A stretch of DNA of 64,000 bases from Haloarchaeobius sp. HME9146 (GTDB taxonomy: Archaea > Halobacteriota > Halobacteria > Halobacteriales > Natrialbaceae), in NCBI RefSeq assembly GCF_025399835.1, contig NZ_JAODVR010000001.1, positions 310,001 through 374,000 on the forward strand, given 5' to 3'. Positions 52,074 through 61,576 of this stretch are shown piece after piece. The position numbers and the translations under genes are program-made. Numbering within the stretch: the stretch's first letter is position 1; every line of letters starts with the position of its first letter. The notes under the pieces are model-generated. The model saw only the letters and a list, made by a program, of their open reading frames with translations, searched no databases and was not told where the DNA came from.

Positions 52074-52819
52074 CGACCAGAGACACGACCGTCGCCGTCT
52101 TCCGGCCGGACGACGAGCGCCTGTCGAACGCAATCGAACTCATCGAATCGCTGGGCGCGACGCCGGTTCCAGACCCGATGCTGTCGGTTCGTCCCTCGGG
52201 GTCTGGCCCGCAGACGGGCGCGGACTACACCATCCTCACGAGCAAGACCGGCGCGGAACTCGCCCGCGAGGCAGGCTGGGAGCCCGGAGAGACCACGGTC
52301 TGTGCCATCGGCCCCTCGACGGCCCAGGCGCTCCGCGACCAGGGGTACGAGGTGGACCGGATTCCGGACGAATACACGTCCAGCGGGCTGGTTTCGGAGC
52401 TTGCCGGCGATGTGGCTGGCGCGACCGTCGAGGTCGCCCGGAGCGACCACGGCAGCGACGTGCTCATCGACGGCCTCTGGGAGGCTGGCGCGTTCGTCCA
52501 CGAGACGGTCCTGTACGAACTCGTCCGGCCCGAGGGCGCGGGTGAGTCGGTCGAACTGGCCGCTTCGGGCGATCTGGACGCTGCCGCGTTCACCTCCTCG
52601 CTCACGGTCGAGAACTTCCTCGCGACCGCCGACGAGAAGGGGATTCGCGAGGAAGCGCTCGCCGGCCTGAACGACGCCGTCGTCGGCGTCATCGGCCCGC
52701 CGACCCGTGAGACGGCCGAATCACTCGGTATCGCAGTCGACGTGGTCCCCGACAACGCGGACTTCGAGGAGCTGGCCTGCGTGGTCGTCGAGGAAGCGGC
52801 CCCGACGTACCACGACTGA
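52070..52819 (+). CDS. hemD: Uroporphyrinogen-III synthase (HemD)
   Basis: HemD closes and isomerises hydroxymethylbilane to uroporphyrinogen III. The 249-residue protein shows the two-lobed pattern of this poorly conserved family: VAVFRPDDERLSNAIELIESLGA, DYTILTSKTGAELA, VCAIGPSTAQALRDQGYEVD and the terminal VVGVIGPPTRETAESLGIAVDVV. It overlaps cobA by 4 nt. The following 204-bp gap to the convergent VOC gene contains AT-rich sequence but no gene. Confidence 0.9.
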   Translation: MTTRDTTVAVFRPDDERLSNAIELIESLGATPVPDPMLSVRPSGSGPQTGADYTILTSKTGAELAREAGWEPGETTVCAIGPSTAQALRDQGYEVDRIPDEYTSSGLVSELAGDVAGATVEVARSDHGSDVLIDGLWEAGAFVHETVLYELVRPEGAGESVELAASGDLDAAAFTSSLTVENFLATADEKGIREEALAGLNDAVVGVIGPPTRETAESLGIAVDVVPDNADFEELACVVVEEAAPTYHD

Positions 52820-53023
52820 GTTCGGAACCCGGTTTTCGGTAGTATTCGGCATCGAGAAGCCACTTTTCGAGAGAATTCTGTGTTGGCCGGGTATCGCCCG
52901 ACCACGTCCAATAAATCACATACCACGATATCAAATCGGTTTCGCGAAGGAACTCCTATCCTTCGGCGACGGGCAAGAGAAAGCGTCTCTGGTGGGTATT
53001 TGGGAATTCGGGGCGAAACTGCG

Positions 53024-53644
53024 TCAGTTCACGCCACCGACGCCCGAGGAAGCGTCGGGCAGGTCGTACGGCGTCGCGTCCATCCCGAGTTCCTCCAGGG
53101 CGGCCGCCATGTGCTCGTCCTTCGCGTAGTCGGCACCGTCCTCCTCGCGGATGCGCTGGGTCGTCGCCAGCACCTCGGCGCGGCGATCGTCCGGGATGTC
53201 GTACTTGTCCGTCGAGAGCTCGATGACGAGGCCGTTGTTGTCCTTGGTGTAGATGGAGTGGAAGATGCCCCGGTCGAACACGTTGTAGTGGTGCCCGGCC
53301 TCGTCCAGCGCGTCCATGACCTCCTCGTACCGTTCGGGGTCGACGCTGAAACAGAGGTGGTGGACCGCACCGACGCCGCCGCGGACGCCCCGAGCCGAGG
53401 GGCGGTCGTCGCTCACGAAGAAGGTGAGGATGCGGCCGTCACCGGTGTCGAAGAACAGGTGCGTCTGCGAGGGGTCGTCGAGGTTCGGCTGTCGGAGCAC
53501 GAGTCGCATGCCGAGGAGGTCGCGGTAGAACGCGAGCGTGTCTTCCTCGTTACTGCCCCAGATTGTGATGTGGTCGGTGCCGGTCGTTCGGAAGGGACTC
53601 TCGGGGAACTCGTCGGTGACGGGTGCTTGCTGCTGGTCGCTCAT
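53024..53644 (-). CDS. VOC-superfamily (glyoxalase/extradiol dioxygenase-like) protein
   Basis: The 206-residue protein has two vicinal-oxygen-chelate repeats with candidate metal ligands: GTDHITIWGSNEEDTLAFYRDLLGM (His), GAVHHLCFSVDPERY (His) and NGLVIELSTDKYD (Glu). The C-terminal ~45 residues are a helical extension. The substrate is not predictable; relatives include ring-cleaving dioxygenases and glyoxalases. A GCGTTTATC TATA-like box lies about 32 nt upstream of ATG 53644. Confidence 0.8.
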   Translation of the reverse strand: MSDQQQAPVTDEFPESPFRTTGTDHITIWGSNEEDTLAFYRDLLGMRLVLRQPNLDDPSQTHLFFDTGDGRILTFFVSDDRPSARGVRGGVGAVHHLCFSVDPERYEEVMDALDEAGHHYNVFDRGIFHSIYTKDNNGLVIELSTDKYDIPDDRRAEVLATTQRIREEDGADYAKDEHMAAALEELGMDATPYDLPDASSGVGGVN

Positions 53645-53729
53645 GAGAGAAACGTACGGGTTCTCGACCGATAAACGCTCGCGGACACCACCGTCACCCG
53701 GTGACAGGCGTGTCCCCAGTTGGTTGGGG

Positions 53730-54572
53730 TTATCGATCAGCCTCGTCGGTCTCGTCGTCCCTCTCCCGTATCGCGGCGTCCACTGCTTCCTGCTCCGCGG
53801 CCTCCATCACCTCCCGCTCGGCCTCGGCTTCCTCGGCAGCCTCCACGACCTCGTCCGGTTCCGGCTCCGGCGGGCGCTTGACGACGAGCACCGGTCCGAC
53901 CGACAGCTCGGCCACCTGGTCGACGTCCTCGCCGAAGACGATCGACCGGAGCGAGGGGGCGCGTTCGCCCATCACGACGAGGTCGTGCTCGGTGGCGGCC
54001 GCCGCCGTGGCGCGGATGGGGGCGTCGGTCAGCTTGACGGTGGTATCGAGCACGTCCTCGGAGAAACCGTGCTCGACGAACCAGTCGTAGGCGGCCTCGA
54101 CGAGCGCGGTTCGCTCGGAGAGCGTCTCCTCGTCGGGGGCGGTCGCGAAGATGGAGATGGTGACGTCGTCGTTCGCGAAGACGGCCGCGGCGTACTCGAC
54201 GACGCGCTCGACGGCCACGTCGGGGTGGACCGGGACGAGTACGTCCTTCACCTCGGGGGTCGGATTCGGAAGGAGGTAGGCGTCGCATCCCGTCTCGTCG
54301 GCGACGCGGTCGATGGTCTTCTCCGCGTCGTGGGTGAAGACGATGCGGGTCTCCGGGGTCGCGCCGTGCTCCTCGAACAGTTCGACCACGTCCGCGAGCT
54401 TGTTCTGTGCCTGTTCCTCGAACTCCAGTTTCCCTTGCCCGGGCGGCGTCTGCTCGGGGAGGACGTGGTAGCCAAGCAGCAGGACCGGCACGTCCGCGAG
54501 GACCTCGGCCACGCCTGGCGAGACGCTCTCCCCCTTCAGTACCTGCACCGGAACGAGTACGCGTCGGGTCAT
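53730..54572 (-). CDS. Universal stress protein (UspA) coupled to an amino acid transporter
   Basis: The 280-residue soluble protein has two Usp-like alpha/beta halves ([46 protein letters not shown]) and ends [41 protein letters not shown], with the Usp ATP-loop pattern partly kept. A very acidic helical tail follows. The gene overlaps the APC transporter by 4 nt. In other haloarchaea Usp domains are fused to such transporters, so this is a split version, probably regulating uptake. Confidence 0.85.
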   Translation of the reverse strand: MTRRVLVPVQVLKGESVSPGVAEVLADVPVLLLGYHVLPEQTPPGQGKLEFEEQAQNKLADVVELFEEHGATPETRIVFTHDAEKTIDRVADETGCDAYLLPNPTPEVKDVLVPVHPDVAVERVVEYAAAVFANDDVTISIFATAPDEETLSERTALVEAAYDWFVEHGFSEDVLDTTVKLTDAPIRATAAAATEHDLVVMGERAPSLRSIVFGEDVDQVAELSVGPVLVVKRPPEPEPDEVVEAAEEAEAEREVMEAAEQEAVDAAIRERDDETDEADR

Positions 54573-55969
54573 ACGGCACCTCGTAGTTTCACGTCGCGGG
54601 CGTAGTACAAGTACCACACCCCTGCCAGTACCATCACGGCGACCCCGATGAGCTGTGAGGCGGGCTTCATGAACGCGATGAGCCCGAAGCTCGCGATGGC
54701 TCCAAGCACGGGAATCACGGGGCCGAGGGGCACCTCGAAGTCGGGTTCGTACCACTCCGGCGGCGACCGCCGGATGACCACCAGCGCGACACACATCAGG
54801 CCGTACATGATGAGATGCAGGAACGAGGCCACCTCCGCCAGTATCTCGACCTGCCCGGTTCCCACGAGCACCAGCACCGGTCCGGCTGCCGAGACCAGCG
54901 CGATGTGCGGGGTGCCGTACTTCAGGTTGAGCCGGCGGAAGCGCTCGGGGACGATGGCGTCACGACTCAGGGCGTAGATAGCCCGTGAGGACGAGAGGAT
55001 GCTCGCGTTCGCCGACGAGAGCGTCGCGAGCAGCCCCGCGAGCAGGATTGCCACTGCGCCGGCCAGCCCGAAGAAGTCGCGGGCCACCTCGACCATCGCG
55101 GTCTCGCCGAACTGTTCGAGACGCGGGCTCCCGAACGCGCTCGTCGCGACGAAGATGGTCGCGACGTAGAACACGCCGACGAGGAGGACCGAGCCGACCA
55201 TCGCCAGCGGGAGGTTCTTGCCCGGTTTCTTCACCTCACCCGCGACGGTCGCGACCTGTGCGAACCCGAGGTAGGAGGTGAACACCAGCGCCGCGGTCGA
55301 GAACACCGGCGCGAGGCCGAACCGGAAGAACGTCTCTGGTGCCGAGGCCCGGCCGAACACCCCGAGGGCGTCGAGGCTGCCGTAGGTCAGGAACCCGGTC
55401 AGGATGACGAGCAACAGCGCGACGACGACGTTCTGGAGCTTGGTCGCGTTCTCGGTCCCCGTGAGCGAGAGCGCGGTGAGCAAGACGGCGAACGCGAGCC
55501 CGAGCGGAATCACGAGCCCGGCTGCGTTCACCCCCACTTCGGCGAGGACGGCCGCGGCGTAGTTGCCGAAGCCGACGAGGTAGAACGCCGACGCGAACAC
55601 GAGCCCGAGCCAGACCGAGAGCCCGACGACAGCCCCGAACAGCGTCCCGAGCCCACGCGAGATGAAGTAGTAGCCACCGCCCGACTTCGGCATCGCGGTG
55701 GCCAGTTCCGCGGTCGGGACCGCCACCAGCAGGGCGATGACCGCCCCGATGGCGAACGAGAGGGCGGCGGCGGGCCCGGCCTGCCCGGCTGCCAGCCCCG
55801 GGAACACGAAGATACCCGCGCCGATCATCGTCCCGACGCCGATGGCCATGGCCCCTCGCAGGCCGATGGTCCGTTCGAGTTCGACGCCCTCGTCGTGGAC
55901 GGTCGCCTCCTCGGTGACCGCGCCGGCGTCGGTGTCCGGCTCCGGTCGTGCGGCTGGGTCGACTGCCAT
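54569..55969 (-). CDS. APC-family amino acid permease
   Basis: The 466-residue membrane protein has twelve hydrophobic segments and APC hallmarks: [38 protein letters not shown] and [28 protein letters not shown]. It presumably imports amino acids. ATG 55969 follows a 15-residue-shorter start than the longest frame and gives the acidic cytoplasmic N-terminus usual for these proteins. The downstream universal stress protein gene starts within its stop codon region. Confidence 0.88.
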   Translation of the reverse strand: MAVDPAARPEPDTDAGAVTEEATVHDEGVELERTIGLRGAMAIGVGTMIGAGIFVFPGLAAGQAGPAAALSFAIGAVIALLVAVPTAELATAMPKSGGGYYFISRGLGTLFGAVVGLSVWLGLVFASAFYLVGFGNYAAAVLAEVGVNAAGLVIPLGLAFAVLLTALSLTGTENATKLQNVVVALLLVILTGFLTYGSLDALGVFGRASAPETFFRFGLAPVFSTAALVFTSYLGFAQVATVAGEVKKPGKNLPLAMVGSVLLVGVFYVATIFVATSAFGSPRLEQFGETAMVEVARDFFGLAGAVAILLAGLLATLSSANASILSSSRAIYALSRDAIVPERFRRLNLKYGTPHIALVSAAGPVLVLVGTGQVEILAEVASFLHLIMYGLMCVALVVIRRSPPEWYEPDFEVPLGPVIPVLGAIASFGLIAFMKPASQLIGVAVMVLAGVWYLYYARDVKLRGAV

Positions 55970-56057
55970 GCGGTAAGATAGCACGGTTGCGCTGAAAAAT
56001 GACGACCTTGATACTGTCCCGATGGTTTAAACCCGAGACCGCCCCACTACCCGACGA

Positions 56058-57473
56058 ATGCCCGATTCCGTCCCGGTCCCAGAAATGGCAGACCGCGCCG
56101 CCGCGTGCGCCGAGCGCCTGCGCGCGGCCGACGAGGTGCTCCTCAACTCGCACATCGACGCTGACGGCCTGACCAGCGCCGGCGTCGCCGCGACGGCGCT
56201 CGAGCGCGCCGGTATCCCGTTCGAGGTGAACTTCGAGAAACAGCTCGACGAGGAGGCTGTCGCGGCCATCGCCGCGACCGACTACGACACCGTGCTGTTC
56301 ACCGACTTCGGGAGCGGGCAACTGGACGTCATCGCGCCACACGAGGAGGCGGGCGACTTCACGCCGGTCATCGCGGACCACCACCAGCCGGCCGACGCAG
56401 AGACAGAATACCACCTGAATCCCCTGCTGTTCGGCATCGACGGTGGTTCCGAACTCTCCGGCGCGGGCGCGGCGTACGTCCTCGCACGAGCGCTGGAGGG
56501 CGACGGCGACAACCGGGACCTGGCCCGTCTCGCGGTCGTGGGGGCCGTGGGCGACATGCAGGACACCGACGGCGAGTTGCAGGGGGCGAACCAGGGCATC
56601 GTCGAGGACGGCGTGGCAGCGGGCGTCCTCGAGGAGGGCACCGACCTCGCGGTGTACGGCAAGCAGACGCGGGAACTCCCCAAACTGCTCGAATACGCCA
56701 GCGACGTGGTCATCCCGGGCATCACGAACAACCGGAACGGGGCCATCGACTTCCTGAACGACCTCGATATCGAGGCGAGAGCGGGCGACGACTGGAAGCG
56801 CTGGGTCGACCTCGACGCCGACGAGCGCCAGAAAGTCGCCAGCGGCCTCGTCCAGCGGGCAGTGCGCTCGGGCGTGCCCGCCGACCGCATCGACCGCCTC
56901 GTCGGGACGAGCTACACGCTCCTCGCCGAGCCCGAGGGCACGGAACTCCGGGACGCCAGCGAGTTCTCGACGCTGCTCAACGCGACCGCCCGGTACGAAC
57001 GCGCCGACGTGGGGCTCGCGGTGTGTCTGGGCGAGCGCGACGAGGCACTCACCGCGGCGCGCGAACTGCTCCGGAACCACCGCCGGAACCTCTCCGAGGG
57101 CCTCCAGTTCGTCAAGAACGAGGGGACGACCAAGGAGGACCACGTCCAGTGGTTCCACGCCGACGACCGCATCCGCGAGACCATCGTCGGCATCGTCGCC
57201 GGGATGTCCCTCGGGGCGAGCGGTATCGACAGGGGACGACCCATCATCGCCTTCGCGAACGAGAGCGACGAGGAGGTCAAGGTCTCGTCCCGTGGAACCG
57301 GCCACCTCGTCCGGGATGGACTGGACCTCTCGGTCGTGATGCGCGAGGCGTCACAGGCCGTCGGCGGCGACGGCGGCGGGCACGTCATCGCGGCCGGGGC
57401 GACGATTCCGCGGGGCAAGGAGGACGAGTTTATCGCGGAGTGCGACCGGCTGGTCGGGGAGCAGTTGGGGTGA
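56058..57473 (+). CDS. Archaeal RecJ-like DHH/DHHA1 exonuclease
   Basis: The 471-residue protein contains DHH motifs LNSHIDADGLTSAG, LFTDFGSGQ and IADHHQP, and the DHHA1 motif GGDGGGHVIAAGATIPRG at the C-terminus. This is the archaeal RecJ/GAN type, a 5'-3' single-strand-specific nuclease that associates with GINS and the replicative helicase. A TATA-like GGTTTAAACC box about 30 nt upstream supports ATG 56058. No replication genes are adjacent. Confidence 0.88.
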   Translation: MPDSVPVPEMADRAAACAERLRAADEVLLNSHIDADGLTSAGVAATALERAGIPFEVNFEKQLDEEAVAAIAATDYDTVLFTDFGSGQLDVIAPHEEAGDFTPVIADHHQPADAETEYHLNPLLFGIDGGSELSGAGAAYVLARALEGDGDNRDLARLAVVGAVGDMQDTDGELQGANQGIVEDGVAAGVLEEGTDLAVYGKQTRELPKLLEYASDVVIPGITNNRNGAIDFLNDLDIEARAGDDWKRWVDLDADERQKVASGLVQRAVRSGVPADRIDRLVGTSYTLLAEPEGTELRDASEFSTLLNATARYERADVGLAVCLGERDEALTAARELLRNHRRNLSEGLQFVKNEGTTKEDHVQWFHADDRIRETIVGIVAGMSLGASGIDRGRPIIAFANESDEEVKVSSRGTGHLVRDGLDLSVVMREASQAVGGDGGGHVIAAGATIPRGKEDEFIAECDRLVGEQLG

Positions 57474-57514
57474 GCGAGGTGGCGGTAAACAGCAGAAATC
57501 GGACTACCGAGACC

Positions 57515-57709
57515 CTACTGCTCGACGGCGACTGCTCCAGAGACGTGCCAGACGACACCACCGACGAGTATAGCCGCGACGACAGGCACGACGAAGAAGG
57601 TCATCGTCATCGATACCGACGACACCAGCAGGTCGGTCGCTAACAATCCGATTATCAGGCTCAGTTGTATCGAAATCGCGTTCAGGTAGCGTCTGAGTTC
57701 CGCATCCAT
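57515..57709 (-). CDS. Small membrane protein (64 residues)
   Basis: Two hydrophobic segments can be seen (AISIQLSLIIGLLATDLLVSSV and FFVVPVVAAILVGGVVWHVSGAVAV) after MDAELRRYL. ATG 57709 was chosen because the open frame upstream is Pro/Ser-rich and lies in promoter sequence. It is convergent with recJ. The function is unknown. Confidence 0.55.
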   Translation of the reverse strand: MDAELRRYLNAISIQLSLIIGLLATDLLVSSVSMTMTFFVVPVVAAILVGGVVWHVSGAVAVEQ

Positions 57710-57779
57710 ACGGTTTCCTGACACACGGTGAGGAAATAAACCGGGTGGGAACGAGGAAGAAGGGTCGACCGGCAACGGC

Positions 57780-58379
57780 TCACTCGTAGAACCGCTCGGG
57801 GACGTGGTGCCGAAGTTCCGGCGGGAGCGCCTGCGCGACCTGTGACCAGACCGTCGCGAGCCGCTTTCGCAGGGCGACGTACACCCCGCCGACCACTATC
57901 GTCACGACGACCAGCGGCGGCACCGGTTCCGGGAGCGTCAGGGCAGGGACGCCCAGCGCGCCCGCCAGTGCGAGGTCACGCGGCGAGCCGTCGTAGGGCA
58001 CGAGTCGCCGCGGTGCGAGCCAGCGGCCGTGGTAGTGGCTGTAGACCGCTTTCTCGGACCGTCCCTCCCAGGGGCGAAGTTCGAGGCCGCCACCGTAGAG
58101 GTCCATCACGGGGTGCAAGGCGGCCGCGACGAGGAACGTCGCGAGCGCCAGCGTCGCCGTGGTCGGGATCGCCAGTGCGAGCACGACCGCGAGGCCGGCC
58201 GGGAACCAGCCGAAGACGGGGAAGTGAAGCGTCTTTCGGTGGCCCGCGTAGATGTCCAGGTCCGGGAACACGCTGCCGGCGACCGCCGCCGCGACGACCG
58301 TGGCGGGGTCGCCACCGCCCAGTTGGACCACGAACGTCGCGAGCAGGAGGCCCGCGAGCGCGTGGGTCATGGCCATCAT
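57780..58379 (-). CDS. Membrane-bound metal-dependent hydrolase-like protein (YdjM/DUF457 type)
   Basis: The 199-residue product has about five hydrophobic segments with His/Asp-containing motifs: MTHALAGLLLATFV, FPDLDIYAGHRKTLHFPVFGW, ALHPVMDLYGGGLE and YSHYHGRWLAPRRL. The HALAG...PDLD...HR...H pattern is that of YdjM/LexA-regulated membrane hydrolases, whose substrate is not settled. Two in-frame ATGs (58379, 58376) begin the frame. The gene is divergent from the next membrane gene. Confidence 0.75.
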   Translation of the reverse strand: MMAMTHALAGLLLATFVVQLGGGDPATVVAAAVAGSVFPDLDIYAGHRKTLHFPVFGWFPAGLAVVLALAIPTTATLALATFLVAAALHPVMDLYGGGLELRPWEGRSEKAVYSHYHGRWLAPRRLVPYDGSPRDLALAGALGVPALTLPEPVPPLVVVTIVVGGVYVALRKRLATVWSQVAQALPPELRHHVPERFYE

Positions 58380-58477
58380 CGTGGAATCCGATACGTCTCG
58401 AACCTATACAAGGTTGTCCCGACTGATGTTACTCTGTGACATGGTGGTGCGGGGGTGTTTTTCGGGTGGGGCGCGTA

Positions 58478-59122
58478 ATGACGAGTATGCGAGGACACGG
58501 GGTGTGGATGCGAAACGCCACGCTGTTCACCCGGACGACACAGGCGTGTCTCGTCGGCGTGTTCGTCCTCGGGATGACGCTGCGCAACGTGAGCGTGGTG
58601 CTCAACGCCCTGTTCGCCCTCGGCGTGACGTTCCTGCCGGCGGTCCTCGAACGCGACTTCCGCATCGAACTCGACCCCCGGTTCACCGTCTACCTCGGCG
58701 TCGCGGTCCTGTTGCACGCCGTCGGGATGTTCCGGTTCTACGACCAGGTCTGGTGGTGGGACCACCTCACGCACACCCTGTCTGCCAGCATCGTCGCCGT
58801 CGTCGCCTATGCGACCGTCTGGGCCATCGACGCCCACAGCGACCGGCTCTACTTCCCCGAGACGTTCGTCACGGTGTTCGTCCTCGCGTTCACGCTGGCG
58901 ATGGGCGTCTTCTGGGAGGTCCTGGAGTTCGCCGCCCGCGAAGCCGCCCTCGCGCTGAATCTCGACCCGGTGCTCATCCTGTACGGCCTCGACGACACCA
59001 TGCTCGACCTCGTGTTCAACCTCGCGGGCGCGCTGGTCGTGACGCTGTTCGGGACCGGTGCGGTCCGCGAGCAGGGCGAGGAACTGGCGGCGTGGCTGGA
59101 ACGGCGGCGGGGGACGAGCTAA
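58478..59122 (+). CDS. Multi-pass membrane protein (DUF2238-like)
   Basis: The 214-residue product has about six hydrophobic segments with conserved polar sites YDQVWWWDHLTHTLSASIVAVVAY and MGVFWEVLEFAAREA, then DDTMLDLVFNLAGALVV. The WDHxTH and FWExxE pattern matches the YjdF/DUF2238 type of unknown role. ATG 58478 is chosen because a GTGTTTTTCGG promoter-like element lies about 25 nt upstream. The following VTT-domain gene starts 25 nt after its stop. Confidence 0.7.
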   Translation: MTSMRGHGVWMRNATLFTRTTQACLVGVFVLGMTLRNVSVVLNALFALGVTFLPAVLERDFRIELDPRFTVYLGVAVLLHAVGMFRFYDQVWWWDHLTHTLSASIVAVVAYATVWAIDAHSDRLYFPETFVTVFVLAFTLAMGVFWEVLEFAAREAALALNLDPVLILYGLDDTMLDLVFNLAGALVVTLFGTGAVREQGEELAAWLERRRGTS

Positions 59123-59147
59123 ACACCCGGCGGCCGAACAGTCGCCC

Positions 59148-59849
59148 GTGAGACCGGAGCGCTTCCTCGCGGCCGACGCGGACCGTCGACAGCTCCTGCT
59201 CGTGGTCGTGGTCGTCACCGTCGGGCTCGTCCTCGGAACCGTGGTGACGGGCCGGTACCTGTGGTTCCTGCGCGACCCCGACGCCATCCGGACGGTCGTC
59301 GAGGGGTTCGGCCCGCTCGCGCCGTTCGTGTTCGTCCTCCTCCAGACGCTGCAGGTCGTTGTCGCGCCCGTCCCCGGGCAGGTGCTCGCGTTCACCGCTG
59401 GCTACCTGTTCGGGGCGGGTCCGGGCTTCGCCTACAGCATGACCGGCGCGACGGTCGGCACGTACCTCGCCCTGCTGCTGGCACGCCGGTACGGCCGGCC
59501 CTACGTCGAGCGGGTCGTCACACCCGACGCACTCGACCGGTTCGACGACTTCCTCGGCGAGTACGGCCTCGCGGGCGTCTTCGTCGTCTTTCTCTTACCC
59601 GGGTTCCCCGACGACGTCATCTGTTTCGCGGCCGGCATGAGCGACCTCGACGTGCGGAAACTGGTACTGGTCTCCGTGGCAGGGCGGACGCCCGGATACC
59701 TGGTGCTGGTCTTCTCTGGGGCTGGACTGGCGCAGGAACAGGTGTATCAATCAGTGGGGTTGCTGGTCGCGGCGGGGTGCGTCGGCATCGCGCTGTTCTG
59801 GAAACGGGAGGTGCTGTTACGACGGCTCGCGACGGCGAGAAACCGATAG
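59148..59849 (+). CDS. TVP38/TMEM64-family (VTT-domain) membrane protein
   Basis: The 233-residue protein has about six hydrophobic segments and the VTT core APVPGQVLAFTAGYLFGAGPGFAYSMTGATVGTYLALLLARRYGRPYVERVV, with a second half LPGFPDDVICFAAGMSDL. The family includes proposed scramblases. The start is GTG 59148, before a charged N-terminus; a longer frame is antisense-like. It runs directly after the DUF2238-like gene and probably shares its transcript. Confidence 0.8.
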   Translation: MRPERFLAADADRRQLLLVVVVVTVGLVLGTVVTGRYLWFLRDPDAIRTVVEGFGPLAPFVFVLLQTLQVVVAPVPGQVLAFTAGYLFGAGPGFAYSMTGATVGTYLALLLARRYGRPYVERVVTPDALDRFDDFLGEYGLAGVFVVFLLPGFPDDVICFAAGMSDLDVRKLVLVSVAGRTPGYLVLVFSGAGLAQEQVYQSVGLLVAAGCVGIALFWKREVLLRRLATARNR

Positions 59850-59866
59850 CATACAGAAACAGGGCG

Positions 59867-60574
59867 TCAGTCGTCCCAGACCGCGACGTTCTCCTCGCGG
59901 AGTTCGCCCTTCGCCTTCCAGGTGCGGGGGCGGAGCGCGATGACGACGAGGGTGACGTACGCGAGCCCGACCATCACGGTGACGAGTTCGCCGGAGAGCC
60001 GGCCGACGGCGGCCGTCTCGGGCCACGGGCGTTCGGTCGGGACGACGAAGATGCGCGCGAGCCACGCCGCGCCCAGTACGGTGAACAGCGGGAGGTAAAC
60101 CCGCCGGAGGCGGTGGGCGAGGGCCTCCTCGAACGATATCTTGATGACTGGCGTGCGGTAGTCCTGTGCGAGTTTGCGTCGCCAGTTCGGGTCCGCGACG
60201 GGAATCGTGGGGTCGAGGCCCTTCGCGAACACGTTCTCCTGCAGGACCCGGACCCGCGAGCGCCAGATGTCGTAGCCGCGGTAGCGTCTGGCCTCCATGA
60301 CGAGGAACGTCGAGAGCATCACGCCCGCGATGAGGATGAGGTAGTGGGGATGGTCGGGACTGGCGAAGGCGAACGTCAGGATGGCCGCGAGCGTCGTGAC
60401 CGCCCAGTTCGTGGTGCGGTCCAGCCGCTCTCGCCAGAACTTCATCCGGTGGATCTCGCCACGGTAGAGGTGCGCCAGCGACGAGCTCGGCCCCATGGTC
60501 TCGTCGAGCAGGCCGGCACCGACGTCCCGGGCCTCCGCGCTGGTTGGGTCGAACGGCTCTTCGTCGGCCGTCAT
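59867..60574 (-). CDS. DUF2270-type membrane protein
   Basis: The 235-residue product has a cytoplasmic N-terminal region and four hydrophobic segments (WAVTTLAAILTFAFA, YLILIAGVMLSTFLVMEA, VYLPLFTVLGAAWLARIFV, LVTVMVGLAYVTLVVIALRP). The signature HLYRGEIHRMKFWRERLDRTTNWAV and MEARRYRGYDIWRSRVRVLQENVFA is that of DUF2270 (COG4803). The function is unknown. It lies 19 nt after the upstream HTH regulator gene on the same strand. Confidence 0.8.
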   Translation of the reverse strand: MTADEEPFDPTSAEARDVGAGLLDETMGPSSSLAHLYRGEIHRMKFWRERLDRTTNWAVTTLAAILTFAFASPDHPHYLILIAGVMLSTFLVMEARRYRGYDIWRSRVRVLQENVFAKGLDPTIPVADPNWRRKLAQDYRTPVIKISFEEALAHRLRRVYLPLFTVLGAAWLARIFVVPTERPWPETAAVGRLSGELVTVMVGLAYVTLVVIALRPRTWKAKGELREENVAVWDD

Positions 60575-60593
60575 CGTGTTCCCGCCCGTCGTG

Positions 60594-60998
60594 TCACTGC
60601 TCGGCGGCCTGCTGGAGCTGGGCAGACTCGTCGTACTTCTCGCGGAATTCGCCGATGAGGTTGCCCATCTTGGCGTACCAGTCGTTGAGCATCCGCTGCA
60701 TGTCGTCGGCGACCTGGTCGGGGTCGACCGGCTGGTAGACGTGGTAGTAGCCGCCCTGCTCGTAGTTCACCTGTTCCTGCTGGACGAAGCCCGACTGCTG
60801 GAGGCGCTTGATCGCGCGGTAGGCGGTCGAGCGCTCGCGGTCGACGCGCTCGGCGATCTCGTCGACCGTCAGCGCTTCGGGGCTCTCGACGATGGTCGAG
60901 AACACCTCCTTGTCCAGTTCCTTGAGTCCGTGGATACACTCCAGCAGGCCCTCGCACTCCATGTCCTGCTGCAGGTACTCCCGCATCGAATTGGCCAT
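60594..60998 (-). CDS. TrmB-like helix-turn-helix regulator (paralogue A)
   Basis: The 134-residue regulator has a winged helix (KELDKEVFSTIVESPEALTVDEIAERVDRERSTAYRAIKRLQQSGFVQQEQ), a beta hairpin YEQGGYYHVYQPVDPDQV and a C-terminal helix (MQRMLNDWYAKMGNLIGEFREKYDE) for dimerisation. The N-terminal CEGLLECIHG holds two cysteines that could sense redox or sulfur species. There is no sugar-binding domain as in full-length TrmB. It is a close paralogue of the next upstream gene. Confidence 0.8.
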   Translation of the reverse strand: MANSMREYLQQDMECEGLLECIHGLKELDKEVFSTIVESPEALTVDEIAERVDRERSTAYRAIKRLQQSGFVQQEQVNYEQGGYYHVYQPVDPDQVADDMQRMLNDWYAKMGNLIGEFREKYDESAQLQQAAEQ

Positions 60999-61109
60999 CT
61001 CGTGTTGAATCTATGTGGTACGGAGGTAAAAGCCTTGTTCGATTCGTGCAACACCGCGCACGGGCGGACCGGAAGCTCGCTGGAGGGTGACGATGGGGGA
61101 CCACGGCTG

Positions 61110-61508
61110 TCAGTCCGACGCCTCCCTGGTGGCCGCCTCCTCGTACTTCTCGCGGAACTCGCCGACCAGCATCCCCATCTTGGCGTACCAGTCGTTGAGC
61201 ATCCGCTGCATGTCGTCCGCGACCTGCTTCGGATCCGCGGCCCGGTAGACGTGGTAGTAGCCGCCGTCGGCGTAGTTCACCTGTTCCTTCCGGACGAATC
61301 CGGCGTCGACGAGCCGCTGGATGGACCGGTAGGCGGTCGAGCGTTCACGGTCGGTCGCGACCGCGACCTCGTCGATAGAGAGCGGCTCCGGGCTCTCTGT
61401 GAGCGTCCGGAACACCGCCAGGTCGAGGTCGCCGAGTCCGTGCCCGCACTCCAGCAGGCCCTCGCACGCCATGTCCTGTTCAAGGTACTCGCGCATCGAA
61501 TCGGGCAT
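61110..61508 (-). CDS. TrmB-like helix-turn-helix regulator (paralogue B)
   Basis: The 132-residue regulator is clearly duplicated from the adjacent gene: MREYLEQDMACEGLLECGHGLGDLD, ERSTAYRSIQRLVDAGFVRKEQVNY, ADGGYYHVYRAADPKQVADDMQRMLNDWYAKMG. It keeps the Cys pair in CEGLLEC. Its upstream region shares the AAGTATTGTG and AATACACACAAT elements with the persulfide-dioxygenase-type gene, so it probably controls both itself and that gene. ATG 61508 is 33 nt from the shared motif. Confidence 0.82.
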   Translation of the reverse strand: MPDSMREYLEQDMACEGLLECGHGLGDLDLAVFRTLTESPEPLSIDEVAVATDRERSTAYRSIQRLVDAGFVRKEQVNYADGGYYHVYRAADPKQVADDMQRMLNDWYAKMGMLVGEFREKYEEAATREASD

Positions 61509-61540
61509 CGTTCGTCCTGAGAGACGGGCCACATCGCCAA

Positions 61541-61559
61541 AAGTATTGTGCAATATTCG
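61541..61559. promoter_or_regulatory. Promoter/operator of the paralogue-B regulator, shared with the dioxygenase gene
   Basis: AAGTATTGTGCAATATTCG contains the inverted repeat TATTG-TG-CAATA and, on the coding strand, a TATA-like ACAATACTT. It starts 33 nt upstream of the ATG, exactly as at 62999. Overlap of operator and TATA suggests repression. Confidence 0.5.
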
Positions 61560-61576
61560 AAATACTGTTCGTGCAG

